34,558 nucleotides of DNA from JABCPO02 sp963513115. GTDB taxonomy: Bacteria; Bacillota; Clostridia; TANB77; CAG-508. Both the position numbers and the translations under genes were made by a program. Within the stretch, counting starts at the first letter, position 1. Every line of letters starts with the position of its first letter. The notes below the pieces were generated by a model. The model saw nothing but the letters and a program-made list of their open reading frames with translations. It was not told where the DNA came from and searched no databases. The DNA is taken from NCBI GenBank assembly GCA_963513115.1, contig CAUPPN010000001.1, positions 1 to 34,558 on the forward strand, written 5' to 3'. This document shows, piece after piece, positions 1 through 7,572 of this stretch.

Positions 1-234
1 TATATTAACTACTTATTTGGAAAAAGCAATCTTAAATGGGGAAACTATGTTGGAGAATTTCCATTTGATAATGGAGACTTGACTGTAATATATGAAAATC
101 AAAGAGCAGGAAGAATGAATGTAAGAAACTTTTCTAAAAAGTTTAAATCAGAACTTATTGAACTTACTTCATATATTGCTGAAGCATCAAAATCTAAACC
201 GAGTAAGTTAATGGATATACTAATGAAAAATTAA
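1..234 (+). CDS. 3' end of an unknown protein (5' end outside window)
   Basis: An open frame runs from the first base to a TAA at 232-234 and encodes the last 77 residues of a protein. The visible part is polar, with aromatic residues near its start (motifs LFGKSN and KWGNYVGEF) and a basic, helical C-terminal half. There is no membrane segment and I recognise no family. It ends 13 bases before the TadZ-like gene, which has its own ribosome binding site (AAGGAAGG), so the two are very probably cotranscribed. By position it could be a further component of the Tad-like locus, perhaps another ATPase-like or regulatory subunit, but nothing in the fragment proves this. Confidence 0.6.
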   Translation, partial: YINYLFGKSNLKWGNYVGEFPFDNGDLTVIYENQRAGRMNVRNFSKKFKSELIELTSYIAEASKSKPSKLMDILMKN

Positions 235-247
235 GGAAGGAATAAAA

Positions 248-1084
248 ATGGCAATAGTAACATTTTGGAGTCCAGAAGAAGATAAAGTAAATCAAACCGC
301 ATCAATAATTGCATCAGCATTAGAGATGGGAATTGAAAGAAATTTAAAAATATTATTAATAGATATGACATGTGGTTCTGACACAATGCAAACGGCCTTT
401 ACTAAAAAAGAAAAGAAATCTAGAGGATTATTTAGTAAACCAATACAAGAAGGACTAAATGCAGCATCAGGAACAGATGCATTAATTACAGCAGCTACAA
501 GTAACAAAGTAGCGCCAGAAATTGTAAAAAGCTATACTGTACCAATATTAAAAGATAGATTAGACATATTATATGGGATAAGATCAAAAGATAGACAAAC
601 ATTTGAAAATGCATTAACAGATTTTATTAGAGTATTAGAAATAGCAGATAAATACTATGATATTGTATATGTTGATTTAGAAAAAGGCGAATTAACAGAA
701 AACATAAAAAGCATATTAAAAATGTCAGACTTAATTGTATACCCATTTGAGCAACAAATGAGCCAAATAGAAAAGTTTGAAACACTTTGGGGAAAAGATG
801 AACTTTTTTCACCAAAACAAAAAGTGATACCACTTCTTACAAAAGAAGATTCGTTTTCAAAATACAATTCAGATAATATTGCAAGAAAAATAGGAATGAA
901 ACCTGGAATGTGTTCAATTACATATAACACACTATATATGGAAGCAATGCAAGAAGGAACAATAATAAACTTATTTTTCACATTAAATAATGATGAAGCA
1001 TCATATAGGAATAATCATTTTTTAAAAACAATACTTGATTTAAATATGCTAATAATTGATAGACTTCAACAATTTAATTTTTAA
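248..1084 (+). CDS. TadZ/CpaE-like ParA/MinD-fold protein with degenerate nucleotide site
   Basis: The 278-residue protein has the layout of a MinD/ParA-type SIMIBI ATPase. A first beta strand (VTFWS) leads into the loop WSPEEDKVNQTAS at residues 7-19, where the deviant Walker A K-G-G-x-G-K-[ST] is expected. A second strand, ILLIDMTCGSD, occupies the usual switch position, and YYDIVYVDLEKGE near residue 140 matches the strand before the Walker B Asp. MSDLIVYPFEQQ matches the later a-D-x-v-i-v-v strand. The glycines and at least one lysine of the P-loop are missing, so it probably does not hydrolyse ATP normally. In Tad systems TadZ/CpaE proteins of this fold localise the machine to the pole, and some have atypical ATPase sites. 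Its position directly before a CpaF-type ATPase supports that role. Start ATG with AAGGAAGG upstream. Function inferred from fold and neighbours. Confidence 0.6.
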   Translation: MAIVTFWSPEEDKVNQTASIIASALEMGIERNLKILLIDMTCGSDTMQTAFTKKEKKSRGLFSKPIQEGLNAASGTDALITAATSNKVAPEIVKSYTVPILKDRLDILYGIRSKDRQTFENALTDFIRVLEIADKYYDIVYVDLEKGELTENIKSILKMSDLIVYPFEQQMSQIEKFETLWGKDELFSPKQKVIPLLTKEDSFSKYNSDNIARKIGMKPGMCSITYNTLYMEAMQEGTIINLFFTLNNDEASYRNNHFLKTILDLNMLIIDRLQQFNF

Positions 1085-1201
1085 AATAATAATAAGAAAA
1101 TATATAAAAATAAAACATAAAATATATAAAAATACAAAATATAAAAAAACAAACAAATAAAATACATAAATATACAAAAGTAAATAATAATAGGGGAAAA
1201 T

Positions 1202-3142
1202 ATGAATTTTTTTATAAACGTGGCTTTGATCTTCGTAATAATAATTGCATTCATTGTACTTGTTAAAAATACAATTAAAAAGAACAAAGAATCAATTGAA
1301 GAAACAGAAGTAAATGTAGATGATAAAACATATACATTAGAAATGTTAATAGAATTTATTAAAAGAAGATTAGACGAAATAACAAAAATAAATCTATATG
1401 ATATAGGATTATCAGAAGAAGAATTAAACAGAAGAAAAACTAAAAAGTATGAACTTAAGAAAGCCCTTAAGGGATGTACTTATGGTGACGTTAATGATAA
1501 GAAGTATGTTAAAGAATTAATGTATGACCTATTATATAAAGAATATGGAGTAAATGAGGTAAATATATCTAAAGCAATACCTTTTGATATACCATCACTT
1601 TTAACTCCACAAGATAAATTTGATATCATAATACATCAGTATAAAAAAGAATTCGGATATGAAGCATTAAATGAATATATTAAAAAATATGATTTGGCTA
1701 GATTAAAATATGTACAAGGCGCTTCAAAGCCATGTTATGTAATAACAAATGAAGAAATAGACGAAACATATGAAAAAGAAAACTTTTCTTTAACATTTGA
1801 AGATAAGTTATCTGTTGTAGTACAAAGAATATACCAAAGATATAAAGGATATAGTGCAATAGATGAAATAAGAGACATGAATATAGACGGTGTATCTGGT
1901 GGAGTATCAGGACTTCCTGAAAGCTTTTTAAGCCAGGTTGCACAAACAGATGCAGATTATTTAAAACAAGCAATGGATAATAAGGTACCAAGAGCATGTG
2001 ACAGTATTTGGATATTCTTCCATGGTATATCAATAAGACTTGCATTTTTGTCATTTGGATCTGAAAGCGAATTAAAAAGAGTATGTCAAAATATATATAA
2101 GTACAATAATCCAGGACAGTTATCTGACACAAATGGATATAAGATCAATGAAATGAAAGACGGTTCCAGAGTTGTTGTAGTTAGACCATCATTTTCAGAA
2201 ACTTGGGCATTTTTCGTAAGAAAGTTTGACGTTCAAAAAGCAACGCTAGAACAAATAGTACATGGAAGTGACGAACAAAACTCTGCAGATGCAATTGAAC
2301 TTTTAAGATACTTAGTTAAAGGTGCAAGAATTATAGCACTAACAGGTGAGCAGGGTACTGGTAAAACTACAATGCTTATGGGTATGATTGAAAGTATATA
2401 TGAAACAATGAACTTAAGAATTCAGGAAACTGCATTCGAGCTTCACTTAAGAAAAATATATCCAACTAGAAATATATTATCATTTAGAGAAACTGATACA
2501 ATATCTGGACAGGAAGGACTAGACGTTCAGAAAAAGACAGACGGTTCTGTTAATATCGTAGGAGAGGTTGCAACAGACCCAGTTGCAGCTTGGATGATTC
2601 AGTCAGCACAGGTTGCATCTAAGTTTACATTATTTACTCACCACGCTAAGACTTTCCCAAATTTAATAATGGCACTTAGAAACTCACTACTTAAAATAGG
2701 AATGTTTAATGATGAAAAGACAGCAGCAGAACAGGTAGTTGGAGTATTAAATTTTGATATACACTTAGTAAAAGACTTTAAAGGTAGAAGATATATTGAA
2801 AGAATTACTGAATGTATACCAGTTGAAGAAAAAAATGAATATACATTTGATCATAGAAATGAAAAAACAATTGAAGGAAAACTAGATAAGTTTATAGATA
2901 ATGCTACAATATATTTTTCAAAAACAACAAATGCAGAATTATATAAGTATAGGAATATAATGGAATTCAAAGATACTGGATATATTTTCCCAAATCCTAT
3001 ATCTGAAGATAATATAAAAGAGATGAGGAACAATATGGACACATCTGACATATCTAAATTTGATGACTTTATATATAAGATGTGGAATATAAAACCACCA
3101 AAGATGCCAGGAATAGATACGGATGTTGTAGAAGAGTTTTAA
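1202..3142 (+). CDS. CpaF/TadA-type secretion ATPase with N-terminal membrane anchor
   Basis: This 646-residue protein resembles the VirB11/CpaF/TadA family of hexameric ATPases that power Tad pili and type II/IV secretion. The Walker A motif GEQGTGKTT is at residues 382-390. The Walker B region is NIVGEV at about 451-456, where the family usually reads IIVGEVRG, but here the Arg is Ala457 (GEVATD). The family HAN motif appears as HHAKT at 480-484. An acidic box follows Walker A (QETAFELHL). The N-terminal half (about 30-330) is the diverged family N-domain. Unusually, residues 3-22 form a hydrophobic segment followed by lysines, which predicts a membrane anchor that normal CpaF proteins lack. 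The gene follows a 117-base A-rich spacer and starts at an ATG after AGGGGAAAAT. Its downstream neighbour is the platform protein it would be expected to drive. Confidence 0.82.
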   Translation: MNFFINVALIFVIIIAFIVLVKNTIKKNKESIEETEVNVDDKTYTLEMLIEFIKRRLDEITKINLYDIGLSEEELNRRKTKKYELKKALKGCTYGDVNDKKYVKELMYDLLYKEYGVNEVNISKAIPFDIPSLLTPQDKFDIIIHQYKKEFGYEALNEYIKKYDLARLKYVQGASKPCYVITNEEIDETYEKENFSLTFEDKLSVVVQRIYQRYKGYSAIDEIRDMNIDGVSGGVSGLPESFLSQVAQTDADYLKQAMDNKVPRACDSIWIFFHGISIRLAFLSFGSESELKRVCQNIYKYNNPGQLSDTNGYKINEMKDGSRVVVVRPSFSETWAFFVRKFDVQKATLEQIVHGSDEQNSADAIELLRYLVKGARIIALTGEQGTGKTTMLMGMIESIYETMNLRIQETAFELHLRKIYPTRNILSFRETDTISGQEGLDVQKKTDGSVNIVGEVATDPVAAWMIQSAQVASKFTLFTHHAKTFPNLIMALRNSLLKIGMFNDEKTAAEQVVGVLNFDIHLVKDFKGRRYIERITECIPVEEKNEYTFDHRNEKTIEGKLDKFIDNATIYFSKTTNAELYKYRNIMEFKDTGYIFPNPISEDNIKEMRNNMDTSDISKFDDFIYKMWNIKPPKMPGIDTDVVEEF

Positions 3143-3234
3143 AATTAAAATAAAAACAGAAATAAAATAACAAGCAAATATTAGATAAACAACAAATAAA
3201 AAAGAAGAAATAGCAAATAAACTAGGAGGACATA

Positions 3235-5340
3235 GTGGATTCAAATACTATTTTAAAATTACTAATTGGAATAGTTGGAGTAGGCTTTTTAACAATTGTT
3301 ATTGTGTATTTTAACTTAAAGAAAAAAGCCAGTAGAAAAAGAACAAAATATCTTGTTGACTTGGTTCAAGGAACAAAAGCAAAAACTTTTTCAATGGAGA
3401 TATTTTATCAAAAAGTATACCTAGTTTGTATGCAAATACCAGGTATAAAAAGATATACAGAAAAACTAAGAAAAAGAATTGAAATTATCAATTTAGGTGA
3501 TGAATACTTAACTAGAACACAAACAGCTAAAATAATGGCAAAAGCCTTACCTATAATTTTTATTACATCAATTTTAATAATAAAAATGACAAAAGGTAAT
3601 ATGCTTTTGATGTCAACACTTCTACTATTATTAGTTTTTTTCCTAGAAACATTAATATCTGGTTCTGTTGATAAAGCAGAAAACCAATTATTAAAAGAAC
3701 AATTAGAGTTCTTTGCAGAAATGAGACACGCATACCATGAATACAACATGGTTGAAGAAGCAATATATGAAGTTTCACAAAATGATGAATTGCCAGAGGT
3801 TGCAAGACAAGGTGAAAGAATTCATGAAATATTATTATCTGATGATCCAGAAACAGAACTTGAAAAATACTATGATATCGCTCCAAACGATTTCCTAAAG
3901 GAGTTTGCAGGAATATCATATCTTACAAGAGAATTTGGTGATAGAAAAGACGAAAATGGTGCATCATTATACCTTAAAAATTTAAATAATATAACACAAG
4001 AGATGCAAATAGAAATATTAAAAAGAGATAAGCTTGATTATATGTTTCAATCATTATCTGTTATAGCACTTGTTCCAGTATTATTTATTGAACCACTTAA
4101 AGGATGGGCAGTAAAAACATTCGGATTTACAAAACAATTCTATGAAGGTAGAATGGGATTCTTGATGCAAGTATTTTTAGTACTTTTAACTACAATATCA
4201 TATGTATTAGTTAGAAAACTAAAAGATAATGGTAAACTTACAAATACACAGATGACATCAGATCCATGGCAAAACAAATTATATAAGAAAAAACCAATTA
4301 AGAAGTTCGTTGACCTATTTATACCAAAACCTAAAACAAAAGAATATAGAGTAAAAATTAAAATGCTTAAAGATAGTGCGTCAAATCTAAAATTAGAGTG
4401 GTTATATGTAACTAAGATAACATACTTTGTTTTAGCATTCATAGTATCAATATTACTATTTTTATGGGCACACAGAACAGCACTTGATTATGTATATAAT
4501 GAACCAACAGCAGACTACAACCTATTAGGTACAATGGGTAATGTAGATAAGAAAGCTGCAATAAAAAAGACACAAGAACATAATAAGATAATTAATGAAG
4601 CGTTTAGAAGACATGCAGAACCATCAAAAGATGATGTTGAAAAAATAATGAAACATAAAAAGGAATATAAGTCATTAGATGATAAGAGCTTTGAAAAAGA
4701 ATTAAAAACTGTTAATAAAAAAGTTGAGACAGTTAAAAAAGAAAAATTTTCTTGGTTTGAATTATTAATTGCATTTGCATTTGCATTCCTTGCATATTAT
4801 ATTCCAGAAATATTAATGAAATTCCAGTATAAGATGAGACAACTTGAAATGGAAAATGAAGTAATGCAATATCACACAATTATACTTATGCTTATGAAAA
4901 TAGAAAGAGTAAATGTTGGAATGATACTAGAATGGCTTGAAAGATATTCTAATATATTTAGAGAACCAATATCTAAATGTGTTAATAATTTTGAAGCAGG
5001 TGGTTATGAGGCATTAGAAGAATTAAAAGAAGATGTAACATATTCACAGTTTATTAGAATAGTAGAAAGTCTTCAAGCAGCAGTGGATCAAATACCAATA
5101 AGAGAAGCATTTGATGAACTAGATACAGAAAGAAGCTTCTACCAAGATAAGAGAAAAGAATCAAATGAAAGATTAATTGAAAGAAAATCTAGAATGGGAA
5201 AAATGATTGGATTTACACCAATGGTTGTACTATTTGTTGGATACTTAATTGTACCTATGATGGGAATTGGTGTAACAAGTATGAGCGAAGCACTTGAAGA
5301 AATGTCAAAATCAGCAACTCAAAATGGAGGTCTAAGCTAA
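3235..5340 (+). CDS. Fused TadB/TadC-like (T2SSF) membrane platform protein
   Basis: The 701-residue protein carries two type II secretion F-like halves, which in Tad loci are usually separate TadB and TadC proteins. Half one has a membrane segment at about 7-27, a hydrophobic pair at about 105-143, a helical cytoplasmic domain (LEFFAEMRHAYHEYNMVEE), and segments near 268-287 and 308-328. A charged linker follows. Half two has a segment at about 392-411, a charged coiled region of about 80 residues, a segment at 507-527, the helical domain (MQYHTIILMLMKIERV...LDTERSFYQDKR), and a last segment at 664-681. In the family this platform couples the ATPase to pilin insertion or extraction. Start is GTG at 3235, chosen because AGGAGGA ends 4 bases upstream. 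The next gene begins 21 bases after the stop. The fusion and the coiled insert are unusual. Confidence 0.75.
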   Translation: MDSNTILKLLIGIVGVGFLTIVIVYFNLKKKASRKRTKYLVDLVQGTKAKTFSMEIFYQKVYLVCMQIPGIKRYTEKLRKRIEIINLGDEYLTRTQTAKIMAKALPIIFITSILIIKMTKGNMLLMSTLLLLLVFFLETLISGSVDKAENQLLKEQLEFFAEMRHAYHEYNMVEEAIYEVSQNDELPEVARQGERIHEILLSDDPETELEKYYDIAPNDFLKEFAGISYLTREFGDRKDENGASLYLKNLNNITQEMQIEILKRDKLDYMFQSLSVIALVPVLFIEPLKGWAVKTFGFTKQFYEGRMGFLMQVFLVLLTTISYVLVRKLKDNGKLTNTQMTSDPWQNKLYKKKPIKKFVDLFIPKPKTKEYRVKIKMLKDSASNLKLEWLYVTKITYFVLAFIVSILLFLWAHRTALDYVYNEPTADYNLLGTMGNVDKKAAIKKTQEHNKIINEAFRRHAEPSKDDVEKIMKHKKEYKSLDDKSFEKELKTVNKKVETVKKEKFSWFELLIAFAFAFLAYYIPEILMKFQYKMRQLEMENEVMQYHTIILMLMKIERVNVGMILEWLERYSNIFREPISKCVNNFEAGGYEALEELKEDVTYSQFIRIVESLQAAVDQIPIREAFDELDTERSFYQDKRKESNERLIERKSRMGKMIGFTPMVVLFVGYLIVPMMGIGVTSMSEALEEMSKSATQNGGLS

Positions 5341-5361
5341 AAAGTATAGAAAGGATAATCT

Positions 5362-6186
5362 ATGAGCAGTAATATAGCAAATGCACTTAGAATAGCAGGA
5401 GGAATGCTGCTTGCTATTTTGATAGTATCTGTTATTGTATATACAGTAAATAGTGCAAAACCATACTCTGAAACAAAGGCTTCAGTAGATGCCGCAAGAG
5501 AGGTTGCAGAATTTAATGCAAATTATGAAGCGTTTAATAAAAAACAAATGTATGGTACAGATGTTATTTCGTGTATAAATAAGGTATATAGCCAAAATGT
5601 TAATTCAAGACATTGGGAGATTACAAATGGTAGATACTTTTCAAGATCAGATGCAGGACTTGAAGCTCAAGCAATAAAACTTACTGTAAAACTTAAACAA
5701 CCACTTGAAACATCAGTAGATGCATATGCATATGACCCAGATATTAATACTGAAGTTAAAGTTGGTAATGCATCAACATATTTACTTAAATCAAATGTAA
5801 CACTGGGTGATGCAACAAGTAATCCTGATGAAAAAGAAGCATTAAAATCTTTAGGAATTTCAAATATGCCAATTAGTCAAGTACTTTCAATTAATGGACT
5901 AAAAAAAGATTTCATGTCAAATGAGATAATATTAAGTACTGCTACACTTGGAAAAAGCAATGATGCTGCTATACGAAAGATAATTAAATATCCTTCTTTA
6001 ACAATACAAAATTTAAATTTTTCTAAAGATAAAAATAGTAATGAAACTTGGACAAGAATACATATAACAACACTTGCTGGAGATATTAAAAAAAGAATAT
6101 TTAGATGTACAAATATTGTATATAATAGAGATGAAACAAAAGGAAGAGTAGGATGTATATCTGAAATACATTTTGAAGAAATATAG
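5362..6186 (+). CDS. Single-pass pilin-like membrane protein, paralog 1
   Basis: The 274-residue protein has a short polar N terminus, one hydrophobic helix at about 9-28 (ALRIAGGMLLAILIVS), and a large predicted extracytoplasmic domain rich in beta-prone and polar residues. The organisation is that of pilins, pseudopilins or TadE-like proteins, but there is no glycine-cleavage site followed by Glu5, so processing by a prepilin peptidase is doubtful. The motif YGTDVISCIN at residues 64-73, with a Lys next and an Asn at 79, recurs in the two following genes, which indicates a paralogous family. It lies 21 bases after the platform gene and is clearly in the same operon. Cys71 and one Cys near residue 249 are present. 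I assign a structural or substrate role in the Tad-like machine by context only. Confidence 0.6.
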   Translation: MSSNIANALRIAGGMLLAILIVSVIVYTVNSAKPYSETKASVDAAREVAEFNANYEAFNKKQMYGTDVISCINKVYSQNVNSRHWEITNGRYFSRSDAGLEAQAIKLTVKLKQPLETSVDAYAYDPDINTEVKVGNASTYLLKSNVTLGDATSNPDEKEALKSLGISNMPISQVLSINGLKKDFMSNEIILSTATLGKSNDAAIRKIIKYPSLTIQNLNFSKDKNSNETWTRIHITTLAGDIKKRIFRCTNIVYNRDETKGRVGCISEIHFEEI

Positions 6187-6213
6187 AAATATAATACATA
6201 AGAAAGGTAAAAT

Positions 6214-6756
6214 ATGGAAAATGCAAGTCGTGCTTTAATTATAGCAGGAGCAATATTTATTGGTATTTTAATATTATCACTTTGGGTATATTTTTATGCA
6301 AATTTAAGTGGAAGCACAACTGCAGTATTAAACAGAAATCAGAATATAGAAGTTACTAGTTTTAATAATACACTACTTATGGTAAATGGTGCAGATGGTA
6401 AATTAAAACGAGGTGAAAATACATATATGGGTGACTTAATTACTGTTATACATTATGCACAAAACCAAAATCTATTAGCACAAAGGCAAGTAGATGATGG
6501 AGAAAAATTAGTAGATATAACAATAATCACACCAGAAGGTAGATATACATTAGATTCACTTTTTGATACAAGATATGGAAGAAAAACTAAAATATCTAAA
6601 AATTATAAAAAATTAATACAAGATACAACAATTAACGTACAAGAAAATGATCCTAAAAAAAGAGCAGTAGTTAAAATTGATTTAAATAGTATCAAAACAG
6701 CAGATGATGGAAGAATAAGAAAAATAACATATATAGTTAAATATGAATCTATGTAG
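6214..6756 (+). CDS. Single-pass pilin-like membrane protein, paralog 2
   Basis: The 180-residue protein begins with SRALIIAGAIFIGILILS, a hydrophobic helix at about 5-26 that closely matches the helix of the preceding gene product. A soluble domain then carries YMGDLITVIH at residues 71-80 and QNQN just after, the same spacing as in paralog 1. It lacks Glu5 and a prepilin peptidase site. The C-terminal part contains short beta-like segments (VDITIITPEGRYTLD) that suggest a compact extracytoplasmic domain. RBS is AGAAAGG. It is separated by 27 bases from the previous stop and 20 from the next start. Probably a minor pilin-like or TadE-like subunit of the same apparatus; the exact role is unknown. 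Confidence 0.58.
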   Translation: MENASRALIIAGAIFIGILILSLWVYFYANLSGSTTAVLNRNQNIEVTSFNNTLLMVNGADGKLKRGENTYMGDLITVIHYAQNQNLLAQRQVDDGEKLVDITIITPEGRYTLDSLFDTRYGRKTKISKNYKKLIQDTTINVQENDPKKRAVVKIDLNSIKTADDGRIRKITYIVKYESM

Positions 6757-6776
6757 AAATAGTTAAAGGAATTAAT

Positions 6777-7394
6777 ATGACAAAAAATCATAAGACAAAT
6801 TTTTTTATAATAATTACAACAATAATTGTAGTAGCAATAATTGCTATTGCAATTTTTGCATATAATTACTCAAGTGTATTTAAAAAATATAATACATATA
6901 ACTTAGATACAAAAGAAATACTTTCATATAATGAGATATTATCAGGTGTTGAATTAATTACTGTTATGAATAAGATAGATAATATAAATAGAAAAAACAA
7001 AGATAAAGTGGAAACAGATAAAATAATTGAAGAACATGAAAAAAATAAAAAATTATTTAGTAAAAACAAAAATGATAGTAATAATGCTGATAATAGTGAT
7101 AATGAAAATATAAATGAAAACGATTATATGAAAATAACAGTTAAAATTTTAATGCCAAATGAAAAATATAATCCAATGTCCTTAAGTAGAGAAGAAAAAG
7201 AAAAAGAAAAAAATAGTAATATAAAAAAGGAAGAAAAGTATATAACACTTGATATGGAAAAGATATTAAAAAATGGAATTACAAATTTTGCAGAATTATT
7301 TGGAAAGTCAAGATTTAGAAGGAAAAATGTTTCATATTATGATAATACAAATAATATAAGAGAAATAATATATATGAAAGAAGGTGAATATTAA
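6777..7394 (+). CDS. Single-pass pilin-like membrane protein, paralog 3
   Basis: The 205-residue protein has a hydrophobic helix at about 8-29 and then the motif SGVELITVMN at residues 56-65, followed by Lys and by an Asn five residues later. This aligns without gaps to the motif of paralogs 1 and 2. The middle (about 75-145) is low-complexity Asn/Lys/Glu/Asp, so the folded part is shorter than in its paralogs. No prepilin-type cleavage motif is visible. RBS is AAAGGA. It is the last gene of the operon, followed by a terminator 44 bases downstream. Function unknown beyond membership of the Tad-like locus. Confidence 0.55.
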   Translation: MTKNHKTNFFIIITTIIVVAIIAIAIFAYNYSSVFKKYNTYNLDTKEILSYNEILSGVELITVMNKIDNINRKNKDKVETDKIIEEHEKNKKLFSKNKNDSNNADNSDNENINENDYMKITVKILMPNEKYNPMSLSREEKEKEKNSNIKKEEKYITLDMEKILKNGITNFAELFGKSRFRRKNVSYYDNTNNIREIIYMKEGEY

Positions 7395-7437
7395 TATATA
7401 ATTTAATTAAAATAAATTAAATAATATTTAATACAAC

Positions 7438-7466
7438 AAAGAAGCATCGAATGCTTCTTTTATTTA
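7438..7466 (+). terminator. Rho-independent terminator of the Tad-like operon
   Basis: AAAGAAGCAT pairs with ATGCTTCTTT around the 3-base loop CGA, and a T-rich tail follows. It lies 44 bases after the third pilin-like gene and separates that operon from the PBP gene. Confidence 0.85.
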
Positions 7467-7509
7467 ATTTTAAAAATATGTTATTTTATGATAATATAAT
7501 GTTGCTTAC

Positions 7510-7538
7510 TTTATTTTTAGGCAAATATGTAATATAAT
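7510..7538 (+). promoter_or_regulatory. Possible promoter of the class A PBP gene
   Basis: A perfect TATAAT at 7533-7538 lies 17 bases after a weak -35 candidate, TTTATT at 7510-7515. The placement between a terminator and the PBP start is right, but the region is so AT-rich that chance matches are likely. A second TATAAT is at 7495-7500. Confidence 0.35.
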
Positions 7539-7572
7539 ATATTAAAATATGAATTAGAGGAGATACTTCATT

